A stretch of 64,000 bases of DNA, taken from NCBI RefSeq assembly GCF_900114655.1, contig NZ_FOTT01000013.1, positions 1-64,000 on the forward strand. The letters run 5' to 3'. Each line of letters starts with the position of its first letter. Position 1 is the first letter of the stretch. Below, in pieces: positions 17,277 through 26,567 of the stretch. The stretch comes from Candidatus Frackibacter sp. WG13 (lineage in GTDB: Bacteria; Bacillota; Halanaerobiia; Halobacteroidales; Acetohalobiaceae). Under the pieces are notes generated by a model. It searched no databases and had not been told where the DNA came from. It worked only from the letters and a program-made list of their open reading frames with translations. The position numbers and the translations under genes are program-made.

Positions 17277-17732
17277 ATGGAAAAAAATGACTATTATTAT
17301 ATGAGATGTGCTTTAGAGGAAGCTCAAAAAGCATATCAAAAAGAAGAAGTGCCTATTGGAGCAGTTATTATTAAGGATGATGAAATAATTGCTCGTAGTC
17401 ATAATTTAAAAGAAGAATTAAATGATCCAACTGCTCATGCTGAGGTTTTAGCAATCAAGGATGCTGCTCAAAGATTGGGAGGTTGGAGATTAAATAATTG
17501 TACGCTTTATGTTACGATTGAGCCATGTCCAATGTGTGCAGGAGCATTAGTACAAGCTAGAGTTGATAGAGTAGTTTACGGTGCTAGTGATTCTAAAGCT
17601 GGAGCAGCAGGTTCAGTGGTCAATCTATTTAATTTGGATGAATTGAATCATCAAATTGAAGTTGAAGTTGGTGTACTAGAAGAAGAATGTAGTAATATAA
17701 TGAAAAGATTTTTTAAAGAATTGCGTAATTAA
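17277..17732 (+). CDS. tadA: tRNA(Arg) adenosine-34 deaminase TadA
   Basis: A 151-residue zinc deaminase that turns A34 of tRNA-Arg(ACG) into inosine, needed to read CGC and CGA codons. Catalytic signature: HAE (H54, proton-shuttle E56) and PCPMC (zinc ligands C84, C87). Length and the C-terminal EECSNIMKRFF segment match TadA rather than cytosine or guanine deaminases. ATG 17277 is preceded by TAGGTGAT. It is flanked by tRNA-Arg(ACG) upstream and tRNA-Ser(GGA) downstream, and may be read from the tRNA promoter. Confidence 0.95.
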   Translation: MEKNDYYYMRCALEEAQKAYQKEEVPIGAVIIKDDEIIARSHNLKEELNDPTAHAEVLAIKDAAQRLGGWRLNNCTLYVTIEPCPMCAGALVQARVDRVVYGASDSKAGAAGSVVNLFNLDELNHQIEVEVGVLEEECSNIMKRFFKELRN

Positions 17733-17749
17733 GATTATTTATATATCGT

Positions 17750-17842
<93 letters not shown>

Positions 17843-17955
17843 TTTATAAAAATTTGACGTTAGTAAGTTACTTTGTTATAATAAAAATTGTTGAATCAAT
17901 TAAGAGGCTCATAAGCAATAGGAAGGTATTATTAATACCTTTTTATTATAGATTT

Positions 17956-18223
17956 GCCGTGCTAAACGGGGTGGTAGCGGTGCCCTGTAACCCGCAATCC
18001 GCTATAGCGGGGTTGAAGTCTACTTAAGCGTTCTTCTTTTTAAGGTCAGGCTTGAGTAAGTGGTGTTGAAGGTTGGGTCCTATGCAACGGGAAGGTATGA
18101 ACTCCGTCAGGCCCGGAAGGGAGCAGCGGTAAGTACTCTCTCTCGTGTGCCGTAGGGGTGCCTGGCTTGAGCTAACTGCTTAAGTAACGCTTAAGAAGAA
18201 TTGCGTGAGAGTAGATGCACGGC
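17956..18223 (+). ncRNA. scr: Signal recognition particle RNA, large (Bacillus-type)
   Basis: About 268 bases closed by GCCGTGC (17956-17962) and GCACGGC (18217-18223). It has an Alu domain (GGGGTGGTAGCGGTGCCCTG region) and the universal S-domain hairpin with CAGGCCCGGAAGGGAGCAGCGG-type sequence near 18109-18130. T-rich sequence follows. Position between tadA/tRNA-Ser and dnaX is the same as in Bacillus. Confidence 0.96.
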
Positions 18224-18384
18224 TTCTTTTTATATCTATATTTATTTACATAAGTGAGTTACATAATTAAATTTTAATAATAATTATAAGTATAAGTACA
18301 AGTATGACTAATTATGTTAGAGTATTACATAAAATAGATTGAAAATTTACTATAATTAATTATATAAGGTTAGGGGAATAATAA

Positions 18385-20169
18385 ATGGGTTACCTATCAT
18401 TATATCGTAAATGGAGACCACAGAGTTTTGCTGATATTGCTGGTCAAAAGAATGTAGTAGAGACTTTAAAAAATGCTATTCGTTTAGATAGGATTGCTCA
18501 TGCTTATTTATTCTGTGGTCCACGGGGGACTGGGAAGACAAGTACTGCTAAAATTCTAGCTAAATCTTTAAATTGTTCAGAAGGGCCTACTATTGACCCT
18601 TGTGGAGAGTGTGAAGTCTGCCAGAAGATTCAAAACAATAGTTCTATAGATGTTATTGAAATAGATGCAGCATCTAACCGAGGAATTGATGAAATTAGAG
18701 AGTTAAGGGAAAAGGTGAAGTTCTTTCCTACTGAAGGAAATTATAAAGTATACATAATAGATGAAGCGCATATGTTGACTAAAGAAGCATTTAACGCTTT
18801 GCTCAAAACTTTAGAAGAGCCACCAGAATATGTTATCTTTATCTTAGCAACTACTGAACCACATGCTTTATTACCGACGATTCTTTCTCGTTGCCAAAGA
18901 TTCGACTTTAGTAGGTTATCAGTAAATGATATTATAGATCGTTTGAACTTCATCTGTGAACAAGAAGATGTAAAACTTACTTCAGAGGCTGGAGTGGCAA
19001 TTGCTCGTAGTGCTGAAGGCGGTATGCGAGATGCAATAAGTATTTTGGACCAAGTTATTTCTTACAGTGGTAACCAGGTTGGTTTAGATGATGTCGCTGC
19101 TGTCTTGGGATTAGTAGAGGAAGCGGTTCTCTTTGAGATGGTTAATATTATTGTTAAGCAGAAGGTTGATGAAGGAATAAAATTGGTTAATAAAGTCATT
19201 AATCAAGGTAAGGATATTCTACAGTTTGTCAGTAGTTTAATTAATCACTTTCGAAATTTATTGATTCAAAAAGAGTGTGAAATAACAGAAGGATTAATTG
19301 AGCTTCCCAATGAACAGATAAAAAAGCTCGAAGAACAAGCAGCAGATTTAACAACAGAAGAATTATTACGATTAATTAATATCTTAGTAGAATTAGAAAC
19401 TGAGCTAAAACGGAGTAATCAGCCAAGAATTTTGTTGGAAATGGGAATTATTAAGTTAACTAAACCAGAAATAGATACTTCATTAGCAGGGGTTTTAGAT
19501 AGATTAACAACTTTAGAGGAAAAGATTAAAGGTAAAAACTATCTTCCTGCAAAAGATGAAAGACAGATTAGCAATGAAGAAGTTAAAGAGGTTACTGAAA
19601 AGATTCAAGATATTGAGCAAATAAATGACCAGTCAGTACCTGATGAAAAATTGGTAAGTAAGAAAGAAGAAAGAGCAGAAGATAAGAATGTACAAACAGA
19701 TGATGGAGATTCTAGTGCTGAAGTTAATGAAAGTGGTCTTTCTTTTGCAGAGATAAAGGATAAATGGTCTGATATATTAGAGTACATTCGACAAAAAGAA
19801 ATTAGAACTCATGCTATGTTGACTGAAGGTAGACTATCTGCTATTAATGGGAATAATTTAATTATTGAATTTGATAATAATAGAAGGTTTCATAAGGAAA
19901 ATGTAGACCGCAAGCGAGAAGTGATCGAAGGTGTCATTCGAAAAAATTTAGGTAAGAAACTAAAGGTTAAAACTGTCTTTGCTGAGAATAATAATTATAA
20001 AGTTAAGGAAAATAGTAAGCAAGAAGAAAAAAAAAGAAAGAATGAAGTTAAAGATAGTAAAGAATCCAACTTAGATAAAGTTAAGGATGAGAGGATTATA
20101 GAAGATCCTTTGGTTAAAGATGTATTAGAAATATTTGATGGTGAGGTTCTTAAAGTTAAGAAGGATTAA
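18385..20169 (+). CDS. dnaX: DNA polymerase III gamma/tau subunit DnaX
   Basis: A 594-residue clamp-loader ATPase. Walker A GPRGTGKTS is at 45-53, zinc-binding cysteines are C64, C73, C76 and C79, and Walker B (YIIDEAHML) is near 123-131. AAA+ domains II and III extend to about 365. A long, charged, low-complexity linker (about 385-465) and a C-terminal polymerase-binding region follow. AAAAAAAAGAAAG at about 20028-20040 near the 3' end could cause slippage, but I do not claim frameshifting. It leads the dnaX-ybaB-recR-yaaL set. ATG 18385 follows TTAGGGG. Confidence 0.95.
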   Translation: MGYLSLYRKWRPQSFADIAGQKNVVETLKNAIRLDRIAHAYLFCGPRGTGKTSTAKILAKSLNCSEGPTIDPCGECEVCQKIQNNSSIDVIEIDAASNRGIDEIRELREKVKFFPTEGNYKVYIIDEAHMLTKEAFNALLKTLEEPPEYVIFILATTEPHALLPTILSRCQRFDFSRLSVNDIIDRLNFICEQEDVKLTSEAGVAIARSAEGGMRDAISILDQVISYSGNQVGLDDVAAVLGLVEEAVLFEMVNIIVKQKVDEGIKLVNKVINQGKDILQFVSSLINHFRNLLIQKECEITEGLIELPNEQIKKLEEQAADLTTEELLRLINILVELETELKRSNQPRILLEMGIIKLTKPEIDTSLAGVLDRLTTLEEKIKGKNYLPAKDERQISNEEVKEVTEKIQDIEQINDQSVPDEKLVSKKEERAEDKNVQTDDGDSSAEVNESGLSFAEIKDKWSDILEYIRQKEIRTHAMLTEGRLSAINGNNLIIEFDNNRRFHKENVDRKREVIEGVIRKNLGKKLKVKTVFAENNNYKVKENSKQEEKKRKNEVKDSKESNLDKVKDERIIEDPLVKDVLEIFDGEVLKVKKD

Positions 20170-20190
20170 TATATTAAGGAGGCAAAAATT

Positions 20191-20499
20191 ATGGATATGG
20201 GTAAGATGATGAAGCAAGTTCAAAAGATGCAATCACAAATGTCAAAGGTGCAAGAAGAATTAGCAGAGAAGAAAGTAGAAGCTACTGCTGGTGGGGGAGT
20301 AGTTAAGGTAGTTGCCAATGGACAACAAGAGATTGTCGATATTACTATTGAACCAGATGCAGTTGATCCTGAAGATGTAGAGATGCTAGAGGACTTAATC
20401 TTAGCTGCAACTAATGAAGCGATGCGTAAAGTACAGGATATGGCTTCCAAAGAGATGGGTAAATTAACTGGAGGTATGAATATTCCTGGATTATTCTAA
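20191..20499 (+). CDS. YbaB/EbfC family nucleoid-associated protein
   Basis: A 102-residue DNA-binding protein. An N-terminal Met/Gln-rich amphipathic helix (about 3-30), a beta core with [16 protein letters not shown] (about 33-48) and a Gly/Met-rich tail ending in GMNIPGLF are the family marks. It binds DNA as a dimer near dnaX/recR functions. The spacing of 21 bases from dnaX and 16 from recR shows one operon. SD AAGGAGG precedes ATG 20191. Confidence 0.94.
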   Translation: MDMGKMMKQVQKMQSQMSKVQEELAEKKVEATAGGGVVKVVANGQQEIVDITIEPDAVDPEDVEMLEDLILAATNEAMRKVQDMASKEMGKLTGGMNIPGLF

Positions 20500-20515
20500 A
20501 TAAGGAGACATTTGA

Positions 20516-21115
20516 ATGAAATATTATGCCCAACCGATAGCAAAATTAATTGGGAGATTAACTAAGTTACCTGGAATTGGTCCTAAGACTGCACAGAGAT
20601 TAGCATTTCATATTTTGAATACTTCACAGGAAGAAGCAGATGAATTAGTAGAGGCTATTAAAGAAGTTAAAGAGAAGATTGATTATTGTACAGAATGTAA
20701 TAATTTAACAGAGAGTGAACTCTGTAATATCTGCGCTAATCAAGAAAGGGATCGTTCTACTATCTGTATAGTAGAAAGTTCTAAAGATATAGTGGCGATG
20801 GAGAAGACTGGTGAATATAAGGGATTATATCATGTTTTGCACGGTTCTATTTCTCCTATGGAAGGTATAGGTCCAGATGATATTGAGATTAAAGGTCTAT
20901 TATCAAGAGTAAAAGAAGGAGATGTAGATGAAGTGATCTTAGCAACTGACCCAAATGTAGAAGGGGAAGCAACAGCTATGTATATCGCTCGTTTACTAAA
21001 ACCCTTAGGTATTACTACAAGTAGAATAGCACATGGTCTACCAGTAGGTGGCGATTTAGAGTATGCTGATGAGGTTACTCTTTCGAAGGCCTTAGAAGGT
21101 AGGAAGGAAGTATAG
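20516..21115 (+). CDS. recR: Recombination mediator RecR
   Basis: A 199-residue repair protein that works with RecF/RecO in loading RecA. N-terminal helix-hairpin-helix ([18 protein letters not shown], about 15-32), a C4 zinc finger (C58, C61, C70, C73) and a Toprim domain (about 80-175, with the [12 protein letters not shown] segment) appear in the standard order and length. It is the third gene of the dnaX operon. Confidence 0.96.
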   Translation: MKYYAQPIAKLIGRLTKLPGIGPKTAQRLAFHILNTSQEEADELVEAIKEVKEKIDYCTECNNLTESELCNICANQERDRSTICIVESSKDIVAMEKTGEYKGLYHVLHGSISPMEGIGPDDIEIKGLLSRVKEGDVDEVILATDPNVEGEATAMYIARLLKPLGITTSRIAHGLPVGGDLEYADEVTLSKALEGRKEV

Positions 21116-21176
21116 GTCAACAGATTTTTGGTTACCCTAATAACTAAAGATTATAAAGGGGGTAATCATAATTTCT

Positions 21177-21446
21177 GTGATTACAAGTTTTGTGAATCAA
21201 TTATCAAATCGGTTAAATGTCTATTATCAAGAGTTTAAAGCAGAACTAGTAACTTTAGAAGAGACAGATTATACAATTGATGAAGAGCTAGAGGATGCAC
21301 GTCAAGAGTGGTTAGAAGCAAGGGAGTATTTTGAAACTGTAAATGATCCTGATTTAATCGATTATGCTATTTATTCATTAGAAGCAGCAGAAGCTAGATA
21401 TAATTACTTATTAAAAGAAGTGAGACGTTCACAAAGTCACCGTTAA
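21177..21446 (+). CDS. DUF2508 / YaaL family protein
   Basis: An acidic helical protein of about 89 residues with the family pattern NDPDLIDYAIYSLEAAEARY (about 60-79). Function is unknown. The gene follows recR in Bacillus as well. The start is uncertain: GTG 21177 lies about 14 bases from the AAAGGGGG binding site, whereas in-frame ATA 21168 or ATT 21171 sit at ideal distance. The stop codon lies in the loop of the terminator hairpin. Confidence 0.8.
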   Translation: MITSFVNQLSNRLNVYYQEFKAELVTLEETDYTIDEELEDARQEWLEAREYFETVNDPDLIDYAIYSLEAAEARYNYLLKEVRRSQSHR

Positions 21447-21458
21447 GCGGTGGCTTTT
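21435..21458 (+). terminator. Terminator overlapping the yaaL stop codon
   Basis: Stem AGTCACCG / CGGTGGCT; the TAA stop codon of the upstream gene sits in the loop. TTTTG tail. Confidence 0.75.
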
Positions 21459-21501
21459 GTTTAAAGTAAAGATATTATTTTGAATTTAAATTGTTTGAGT
21501 A

Positions 21502-21530
21502 TTGACACAATTATCATTATTTGGTATACT
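21502..21530 (+). promoter_or_regulatory. Probable promoter of the nifJ unit
   Basis: TTGACA (21502-21507), a 17-base spacer and TATACT (21525-21530). The spacer holds ATTATCATTAT, a partial Fur-box-like word. If this is the start, the nifJ transcript has a leader of nearly 390 bases. Confidence 0.6.
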
Positions 21531-21833
21531 AAAGGATAAGTCTCTATGGATAAAATTGTTAAATAGGAGTTAGGTAGAATAGACCCTAATTTAGAATAAT
21601 AGTTAAGGATAAAAGATGAGTTTTCAGTAAAAATATTCAGAAGATTTAAATTTAGGGAATTATAAAGGAATATGTCATTAGGATAGAGAATGTATAGCAA
21701 TTAGAAGATGAAAACTTATTTCTTATGGTGATAAAATGAGGCTACACAAGAAATTTTTAAGTTTTCATTTTCTAAAATGATAAAAAAGTGGCCTAATAAA
21801 GAATGAGGCTAAAATATGAAAGGGGGAATATAG
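21531..21833 (+). other. Long untranslated leader before nifJ
   Basis: About 300 AT-rich bases without a recognised gene or riboswitch. It contains an inverted repeat ATGAAAACTTA (21708-21718) / TAAGTTTTCAT (21758-21768) and a direct repeat AATGAGGCTA (at about 21735 and 21803). Either could be structural, but nothing matches a known leader class. Confidence 0.4.
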
Positions 21834-21923
21834 ATGACAAGATTATTAAAGGTTCATTGGCATGAGAGTCGAGAACTAAGTTCTAAGATAGCATCTATTT
21901 CATTAGGAGGTGAATTATATTAA
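21834..21923 (+). CDS. 29-residue PorG-like leader peptide or gene relic
   Basis: A short frame from ATG 21834 with a strong site, AAAGGGGGAATATAG. Its stop overlaps the nifJ start as TAATG. The peptide matches the first 25 residues of the oxidoreductase gamma subunit encoded at 25664 (shared L-x4-WH, SK-x-ASI-x-LG; 11 of the first 26 positions identical), and the DNA match runs upstream through the ribosome binding site. The GRGGQG nucleotide-binding loop is lost (replaced by ESRELS). It is therefore either the decayed stub of a duplicated porG or a remnant now serving to couple translation into nifJ. Confidence 0.6.
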   Translation: MTRLLKVHWHESRELSSKIASISLGGELY

Positions 21924-24900
21924 TGACAAAAGAAATGAAAACGCTAGATGGAAATCAAGCTGCTGCATATACATCATATGCATTTACTGAAGTAGCTGGG
22001 ATTTATCCTATTACACCATCATCTCCGATGGCAGAATATGTTGATTTATGGGCTTCTGAAGGTAAGAAGAATTTATTTGGTATGCCAGTAAATGTTGTAG
22101 AAATGCAATCTGAGGCAGGAGCTGCTGGTACAGTGCATGGTTCTTTACAAGGTGGTGCATTGACTACTACTTACACTGCTTCTCAAGGTTTATTATTGAA
22201 GGTTCCTAACTTATATAAGATAGCTGGAGAATTATTACCAGGGGTTGTTCATGTGGCTTCTAGATCTATAGCTACACAAGCGTTATCAATCTTTGGTGAT
22301 CATCAAGATGTAATGGCTGCACGTCAGACTGGCTGTGCTTTATTAGCAAGTGGATCAGTACAAGAAGTTATGGATTTGGGTGGAGTTGCTCACTTATCTG
22401 CAATTGAGGGGCGTGTACCTTTTATTCATTATTTTGATGGATTCCGTACTTCTCATGAAATTCAAAAGGTTGAAATGATGGATTATGAGGTATATGATCG
22501 TTTGTTAGACAGGGAGGCAGTACAAGAGTTTAGAGATAACGCTTTAAATCCTGAACACCCAGTAACTCGTGGTTCAGCGCAAAATGATGATGTCTATTTC
22601 CAAGCTGCAGAGGTTCAAAATAAATATTATGACAAATTACCTGATATTGTTGCAAACTACATGGATGAAATTTCTAAAGAGACTGGTCGTAACTACGCCC
22701 CATTCGTATACTATGGTGCAGAAGATGCAACTGATATTATCGTTGCAATGGGCTCAGTAACTGAAGCTATTGAAGAAACAGTTGATTACTTAGTAGAGCA
22801 AGGGCGTAAAGTAGGTTTAATGACTGTTCACTTATATCGTCCATTTAGTGCTGAGTATTTCTTTGATCAATTACCAGAGACTGTTGAAAGAATTGCTGTA
22901 TTAGATAGAACAAAAGAATCTGGTTCTGCTGGAGAACCATTATATTTAGATGTTAAATCAATCTTTTACGGGAAAGAAGATGCTCCATTAATTATCGGTG
23001 GTCGTTATGGATTATCTTCTAAGGATACTAATCCTGCGCAAATTATTGCTGTATATGATAATTTAGTAGGCGAAGCTAAAGATAACTTTACAATTGGTAT
23101 TGAAGATGATGTAACTAATTTATCTTTACCTGTTGAAGAAGAAGTCAATGTATTATCTGATGATGTTACAGAAGCTTTATTCTTTGGTTTAGGTTCAGAT
23201 GGTACTGTAGGTGCTAATAAGAATACAATTAAGATTATTGGTGATAATACTGATCTATATGCTCAAGGTTACTTTGCATATGATTCTAAGAAGTCAGGTG
23301 GAGTAACTCGGTCTAACTTAAGATTTGGTCCAGAACCAATTCGTTCTACTTACTTAGTATCTAACCCAGACTTTGTGTCTTGTTCTACTGATTCATACTT
23401 AGGTAAGTATGATATGCTAGGTGGCTTATGTCAGGGAGGAACATTCTTATTAAATACAGTTTCTGATGCTGAAGAGATTGTAGAAAAGATGCCTAATAGT
23501 GTTAAGAAGAAGTTAGCTGAGAAAGAAGCTAAGTTCTATATTATTGATGCTGTTGCTTTGGCTCAAGAGATTGGATTGGGACGTCGTACAAATACTATTA
23601 TGCAATCTGCATTCTTTAAGTTAAATGAGCAAATCATGCCTTATGATAGAGCGCAAGAGTTAATGAAAGAGTATGCTGATAAGTTATATGGACGTAAAGG
23701 TAAAGAGATTGTAGAAATGAACTGGAAAGCTATTGAAAAAGGTGGAGAAGGATTAGTAGAGGTTTCAGTTGATCCAGCATGGGCTAACTTAGAAGAAGAA
23801 GATACTTCTGTAGAGGAAGATCGTCCAGATTTTGTTAAAAATATTGCTGACCCAATTAATGCAATTGAAGGATATGACTTACCAGTTTCCGCGTTTGAAG
23901 GTTATGAAGATGGTACAATGGTAAACGGCACTGCCGCCTACGAAAAGCGTGGTATTGCTAACTTTGTTCCACAATGGCAAGAAGACAACTGTATCCAATG
24001 TAATCAGTGTGCTTTTGTATGTTCTCATTCAGCAATTAGACCTTTCTTAATGGATGAAGAAGAGGTTGCTAATGCTCCGGAAGGAACTACTACTATTAAG
24101 CCATTTGGTAAAGGGTTAGATGGATTACAATATCGTCTTCAGGTTTCACCTTTAGATTGTACTGGATGTGGAGTTTGTGCGAAGGTATGTCCTGCCAAAG
24201 AAAAGGCATTAGATATGGTTCCAATTCAAGAGTCTATTGATGCTGGTGAAGCAGTTAAAACTGATTATATGTATAATGAAGTAACGTATAAAGATGATCT
24301 ATTATCAGTAACTAAAGTCAAAGGTTCACAATTTGCTCAGCCATTATTTGAATTTTCGGGAGCTTGTGCTGGTTGTGGAGAGACTCCATATGTAAAATTA
24401 GTTTCTCAATTATTTGGAGATAGAATGACAATTGCTAATGCAACTGGTTGTTCATCAATTTATGGTGGATCTTATCCAGCAACTCCATTCACAACAAACT
24501 CAGAAGGTAGAGGTCCAGCGTGGGCGAATTCACTATTTGAAGATAATGCTGAGTTTGGATTTGGTATGAGGATTGCTTCTGAAACTATTCGTGACCAGAT
24601 TCAAAACATTATGTCTGAAACTATGAATGATGTTGAAGCAGACTTAAGAGATCTATTTGAAGAATGGATAGAAAATCGTAATAGTGGGGCTATTACTAAA
24701 CAATTAAAATCTGATTTAGTTTCTCAATTAGAGAGCACTGATTGTGAAAAAGCTAAGGAGATTCTAGATCTTAAAGATTATATTATAAAGCAATCTAACT
24801 GGATGATTGGTGGAGACGGTTGGGCTTATGACATCGGTTATGGTGGATTAGACCATGTAATTGCCAGTCAAGAAGATATTAATATCTTAGTAGTAGATAC

Positions 24901-25507
24901 ACAAGTCTATTCTAATACAGGAGGGCAATCTTCTAAAGCTTCGCAGACCGGTTCAATAGCTAAATTTACGGCTGCCGGTAAGCAAGGTAAGAAGAAAGAC
25001 TTAGCTGCTATCGCAATGACTTATGGCCATGTGTATGTAGCTCAAGTTTCTCATGGTGCAAGCCAAAGACAAGTATTAAAGGCCATGTTAGAAGCAGAAG
25101 CTCATGAAGGCCCATCAATTGTAATTGCTTACTCTCCATGTATTAACCATGGAGTTAAGGGCGGATTAACTAATGTTCAAAGGCAATCTGAATTAGCTAC
25201 AAAATGTGGTTATTGGCCAACATTTAGATTTGATCCTTCATTAGCTGAAGAAGGTAAGAATCCATTCCAGATTGACTGTAAAGAGCCTGATTGGGATAAA
25301 TATCATGACTTCTTGATGAGTGAAAGACGTTATTCTCAATTAAGTAAGATTAATCCAGAAGAGGCTGAAGAATTACTAGAGGCAAATAAAGCAGAAGCTC
25401 AGCGTCGTTGGAAGATGTATCAACGTTATGCTGCAATGGATTATTCGCAAGATGATGACTCTACAACAGTTTCTGCTTCAGAAGAAGTAGCGAGTACAAA
25501 AGAATAA
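21923..25507 (+). CDS. nifJ: Pyruvate:ferredoxin (flavodoxin) oxidoreductase, single chain
   Basis: A 1194-residue homodimeric PFOR that oxidises pyruvate with CoA to acetyl-CoA and CO2, reducing ferredoxin. Domains in order are: pyrimidine-binding domain (about 1-240, with GIYPITPSSPMAEY near 27-40), transketolase C-like domain II (about 255-400), the EKR/gamma-like domain (about 420-625), a 2[4Fe-4S] ferredoxin insert (CIQCNQCAFVC near 690 and CTGCGVCAKVC near 745) and the TPP domain (about 805-1160, GDGWAYDIGYGG near 964). All four cluster cysteines per motif are intact. The SD (AGGAGGTG) lies inside the preceding 29-codon frame, which ends on its start codon. A terminator follows. Confidence 0.97.
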   Translation: MTKEMKTLDGNQAAAYTSYAFTEVAGIYPITPSSPMAEYVDLWASEGKKNLFGMPVNVVEMQSEAGAAGTVHGSLQGGALTTTYTASQGLLLKVPNLYKIAGELLPGVVHVASRSIATQALSIFGDHQDVMAARQTGCALLASGSVQEVMDLGGVAHLSAIEGRVPFIHYFDGFRTSHEIQKVEMMDYEVYDRLLDREAVQEFRDNALNPEHPVTRGSAQNDDVYFQAAEVQNKYYDKLPDIVANYMDEISKETGRNYAPFVYYGAEDATDIIVAMGSVTEAIEETVDYLVEQGRKVGLMTVHLYRPFSAEYFFDQLPETVERIAVLDRTKESGSAGEPLYLDVKSIFYGKEDAPLIIGGRYGLSSKDTNPAQIIAVYDNLVGEAKDNFTIGIEDDVTNLSLPVEEEVNVLSDDVTEALFFGLGSDGTVGANKNTIKIIGDNTDLYAQGYFAYDSKKSGGVTRSNLRFGPEPIRSTYLVSNPDFVSCSTDSYLGKYDMLGGLCQGGTFLLNTVSDAEEIVEKMPNSVKKKLAEKEAKFYIIDAVALAQEIGLGRRTNTIMQSAFFKLNEQIMPYDRAQELMKEYADKLYGRKGKEIVEMNWKAIEKGGEGLVEVSVDPAWANLEEEDTSVEEDRPDFVKNIADPINAIEGYDLPVSAFEGYEDGTMVNGTAAYEKRGIANFVPQWQEDNCIQCNQCAFVCSHSAIRPFLMDEEEVANAPEGTTTIKPFGKGLDGLQYRLQVSPLDCTGCGVCAKVCPAKEKALDMVPIQESIDAGEAVKTDYMYNEVTYKDDLLSVTKVKGSQFAQPLFEFSGACAGCGETPYVKLVSQLFGDRMTIANATGCSSIYGGSYPATPFTTNSEGRGPAWANSLFEDNAEFGFGMRIASETIRDQIQNIMSETMNDVEADLRDLFEEWIENRNSGAITKQLKSDLVSQLESTDCEKAKEILDLKDYIIKQSNWMIGGDGWAYDIGYGGLDHVIASQEDINILVVDTQVYSNTGGQSSKASQTGSIAKFTAAGKQGKKKDLAAIAMTYGHVYVAQVSHGASQRQVLKAMLEAEAHEGPSIVIAYSPCINHGVKGGLTNVQRQSELATKCGYWPTFRFDPSLAEEGKNPFQIDCKEPDWDKYHDFLMSERRYSQLSKINPEEAEELLEANKAEAQRRWKMYQRYAAMDYSQDDDSTTVSASEEVASTKE

Positions 25508-25524
25508 ATTTAGTATTGTTTAAG

Positions 25525-25554
25525 GCAGTGGATAAAATATCCACTGCTTTTTTT
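25525..25554 (+). terminator. Terminator after nifJ
   Basis: Ten-pair stem GCAGTGGATA / TATCCACTGC with a short loop and a long T tail. Confidence 0.92.
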
Positions 25555-25663
25555 TATTTTTATGGATATTAAATTTAAGATAAACAAATATTATATGTGG
25601 AGATTGCTTAATCTTATTGTATTAATATTAAAGCTGATTTCTTATATGGAAGGGGGACTATAG

Positions 25664-26239
25664 ATGGCAAATTTAACAGAAATTCGTTGGCATGGTCGTG
25701 GAGGACAGGGTTCTAAGACTGCATCTATTTTGCTAGGTAAAGTAGCATCTAAAACTGGTAAGAATATTCAAGCATTTCCGGAGTATGGTCCAGAAAGAAT
25801 GGGGGCGCCAGTACTAGCATTTAATAGAATTAGTGATGAAAAGCTGACAGTTCATTGTCAGGTTTATTCTCCTGATATAGTAATGGTTTTAGACCCTACT
25901 CTATTAGAATCAGTTGATGTAGATGAAGGTGTGCCTGCTGATGGAACTATTATTATTAATACTACTTTACAACCGAGCGAAATTAAGGAAAAGTTAGGGT
26001 TTGATGGCAAGGTGTTTACCGTTGATGCAAATGGTATTTCTACTGAAGAGATTGGAGCACCATTCCCAAATACACCAATGTTAGGTGCTTTAATTAAAGC
26101 TACCGGCCTATTAGAATTTGAAGGATTTAAGACAGAGATCAAAAAAGAGTTTGAAAAGAAGTTTGCTAGTAAGCCTGAAGTTATCGATGGTAACATGAAA
26201 TCAATTGAGAGGGCTTACCAGGAGGTGAAAAGTGAGTAA
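25664..26239 (+). CDS. porG: 2-oxoacid:ferredoxin oxidoreductase, gamma subunit
   Basis: A 191-residue gamma subunit of the four-subunit POR/VOR family. The N-terminal RWHGRGGQGSKTASILLG (about 8-25) forms the CoA/nucleotide-contacting loop typical of the family. It heads a four-gene operon gamma-delta-alpha-beta, matching archaeal-type enzymes that oxidise pyruvate or another 2-oxoacid. Substrate (pyruvate, 2-ketoisovalerate or other) cannot be fixed; symbols follow the pyruvate naming. ATG 25664 follows GGAAGGGGG. Its stop overlaps the next start (TAATG). Confidence 0.88.
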   Translation: MANLTEIRWHGRGGQGSKTASILLGKVASKTGKNIQAFPEYGPERMGAPVLAFNRISDEKLTVHCQVYSPDIVMVLDPTLLESVDVDEGVPADGTIIINTTLQPSEIKEKLGFDGKVFTVDANGISTEEIGAPFPNTPMLGALIKATGLLEFEGFKTEIKKEFEKKFASKPEVIDGNMKSIERAYQEVKSE

Positions 26240-26547
26240 TGTCTAAAAAAGATAAACAAAAGCCAGGTTGGAAGAGTATTCCTGAAGGTGGGTTGATTTT
26301 AGAAGCTGGTAATGCTATTAAGTATAAAACAGGTGGCTGGAGAACCCATCGGCCTGAATTAGATATGGATAAATGTATTAACTGTCATTTTTGTTGGATC
26401 TATTGTCCAGATTCAGCTGTTGTGTCAGAAAAGAAAGAAGTTACAGGTTTTGATCATGATTATTGTAAGGGGTGTGGAATCTGTGCCCATGAATGTCCTG
26501 TTGATGCTATAACTATGGTGAAAGAAGAGCCATCAACCGAGAAATAA
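26239..26547 (+). CDS. porD: 2-oxoacid:ferredoxin oxidoreductase, delta (ferredoxin) subunit
   Basis: A 102-residue subunit with two [4Fe-4S] motifs, CINCHFCWIYCP (about 46-57) and CKGCGICAHECP (about 76-87). It carries electrons from the alpha-beta TPP centre to free ferredoxin. The N-terminal KPGWKSIPEGGLI stretch is the family lead-in. It overlaps the gamma gene by one base and is followed after 20 bases by the alpha gene. Confidence 0.93.
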   Translation: MSKKDKQKPGWKSIPEGGLILEAGNAIKYKTGGWRTHRPELDMDKCINCHFCWIYCPDSAVVSEKKEVTGFDHDYCKGCGICAHECPVDAITMVKEEPSTEK

Positions 26548-26567
26548 ATGGAAGGGGGAAGATAAAA

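Noticed and set aside
20028-20041. Programmed frameshift in dnaX at an A-rich run
   Set aside because: The run is close to the 3' end of the frame and no shortened gamma product with a following stop and stem-loop is convincing. Not claimed.
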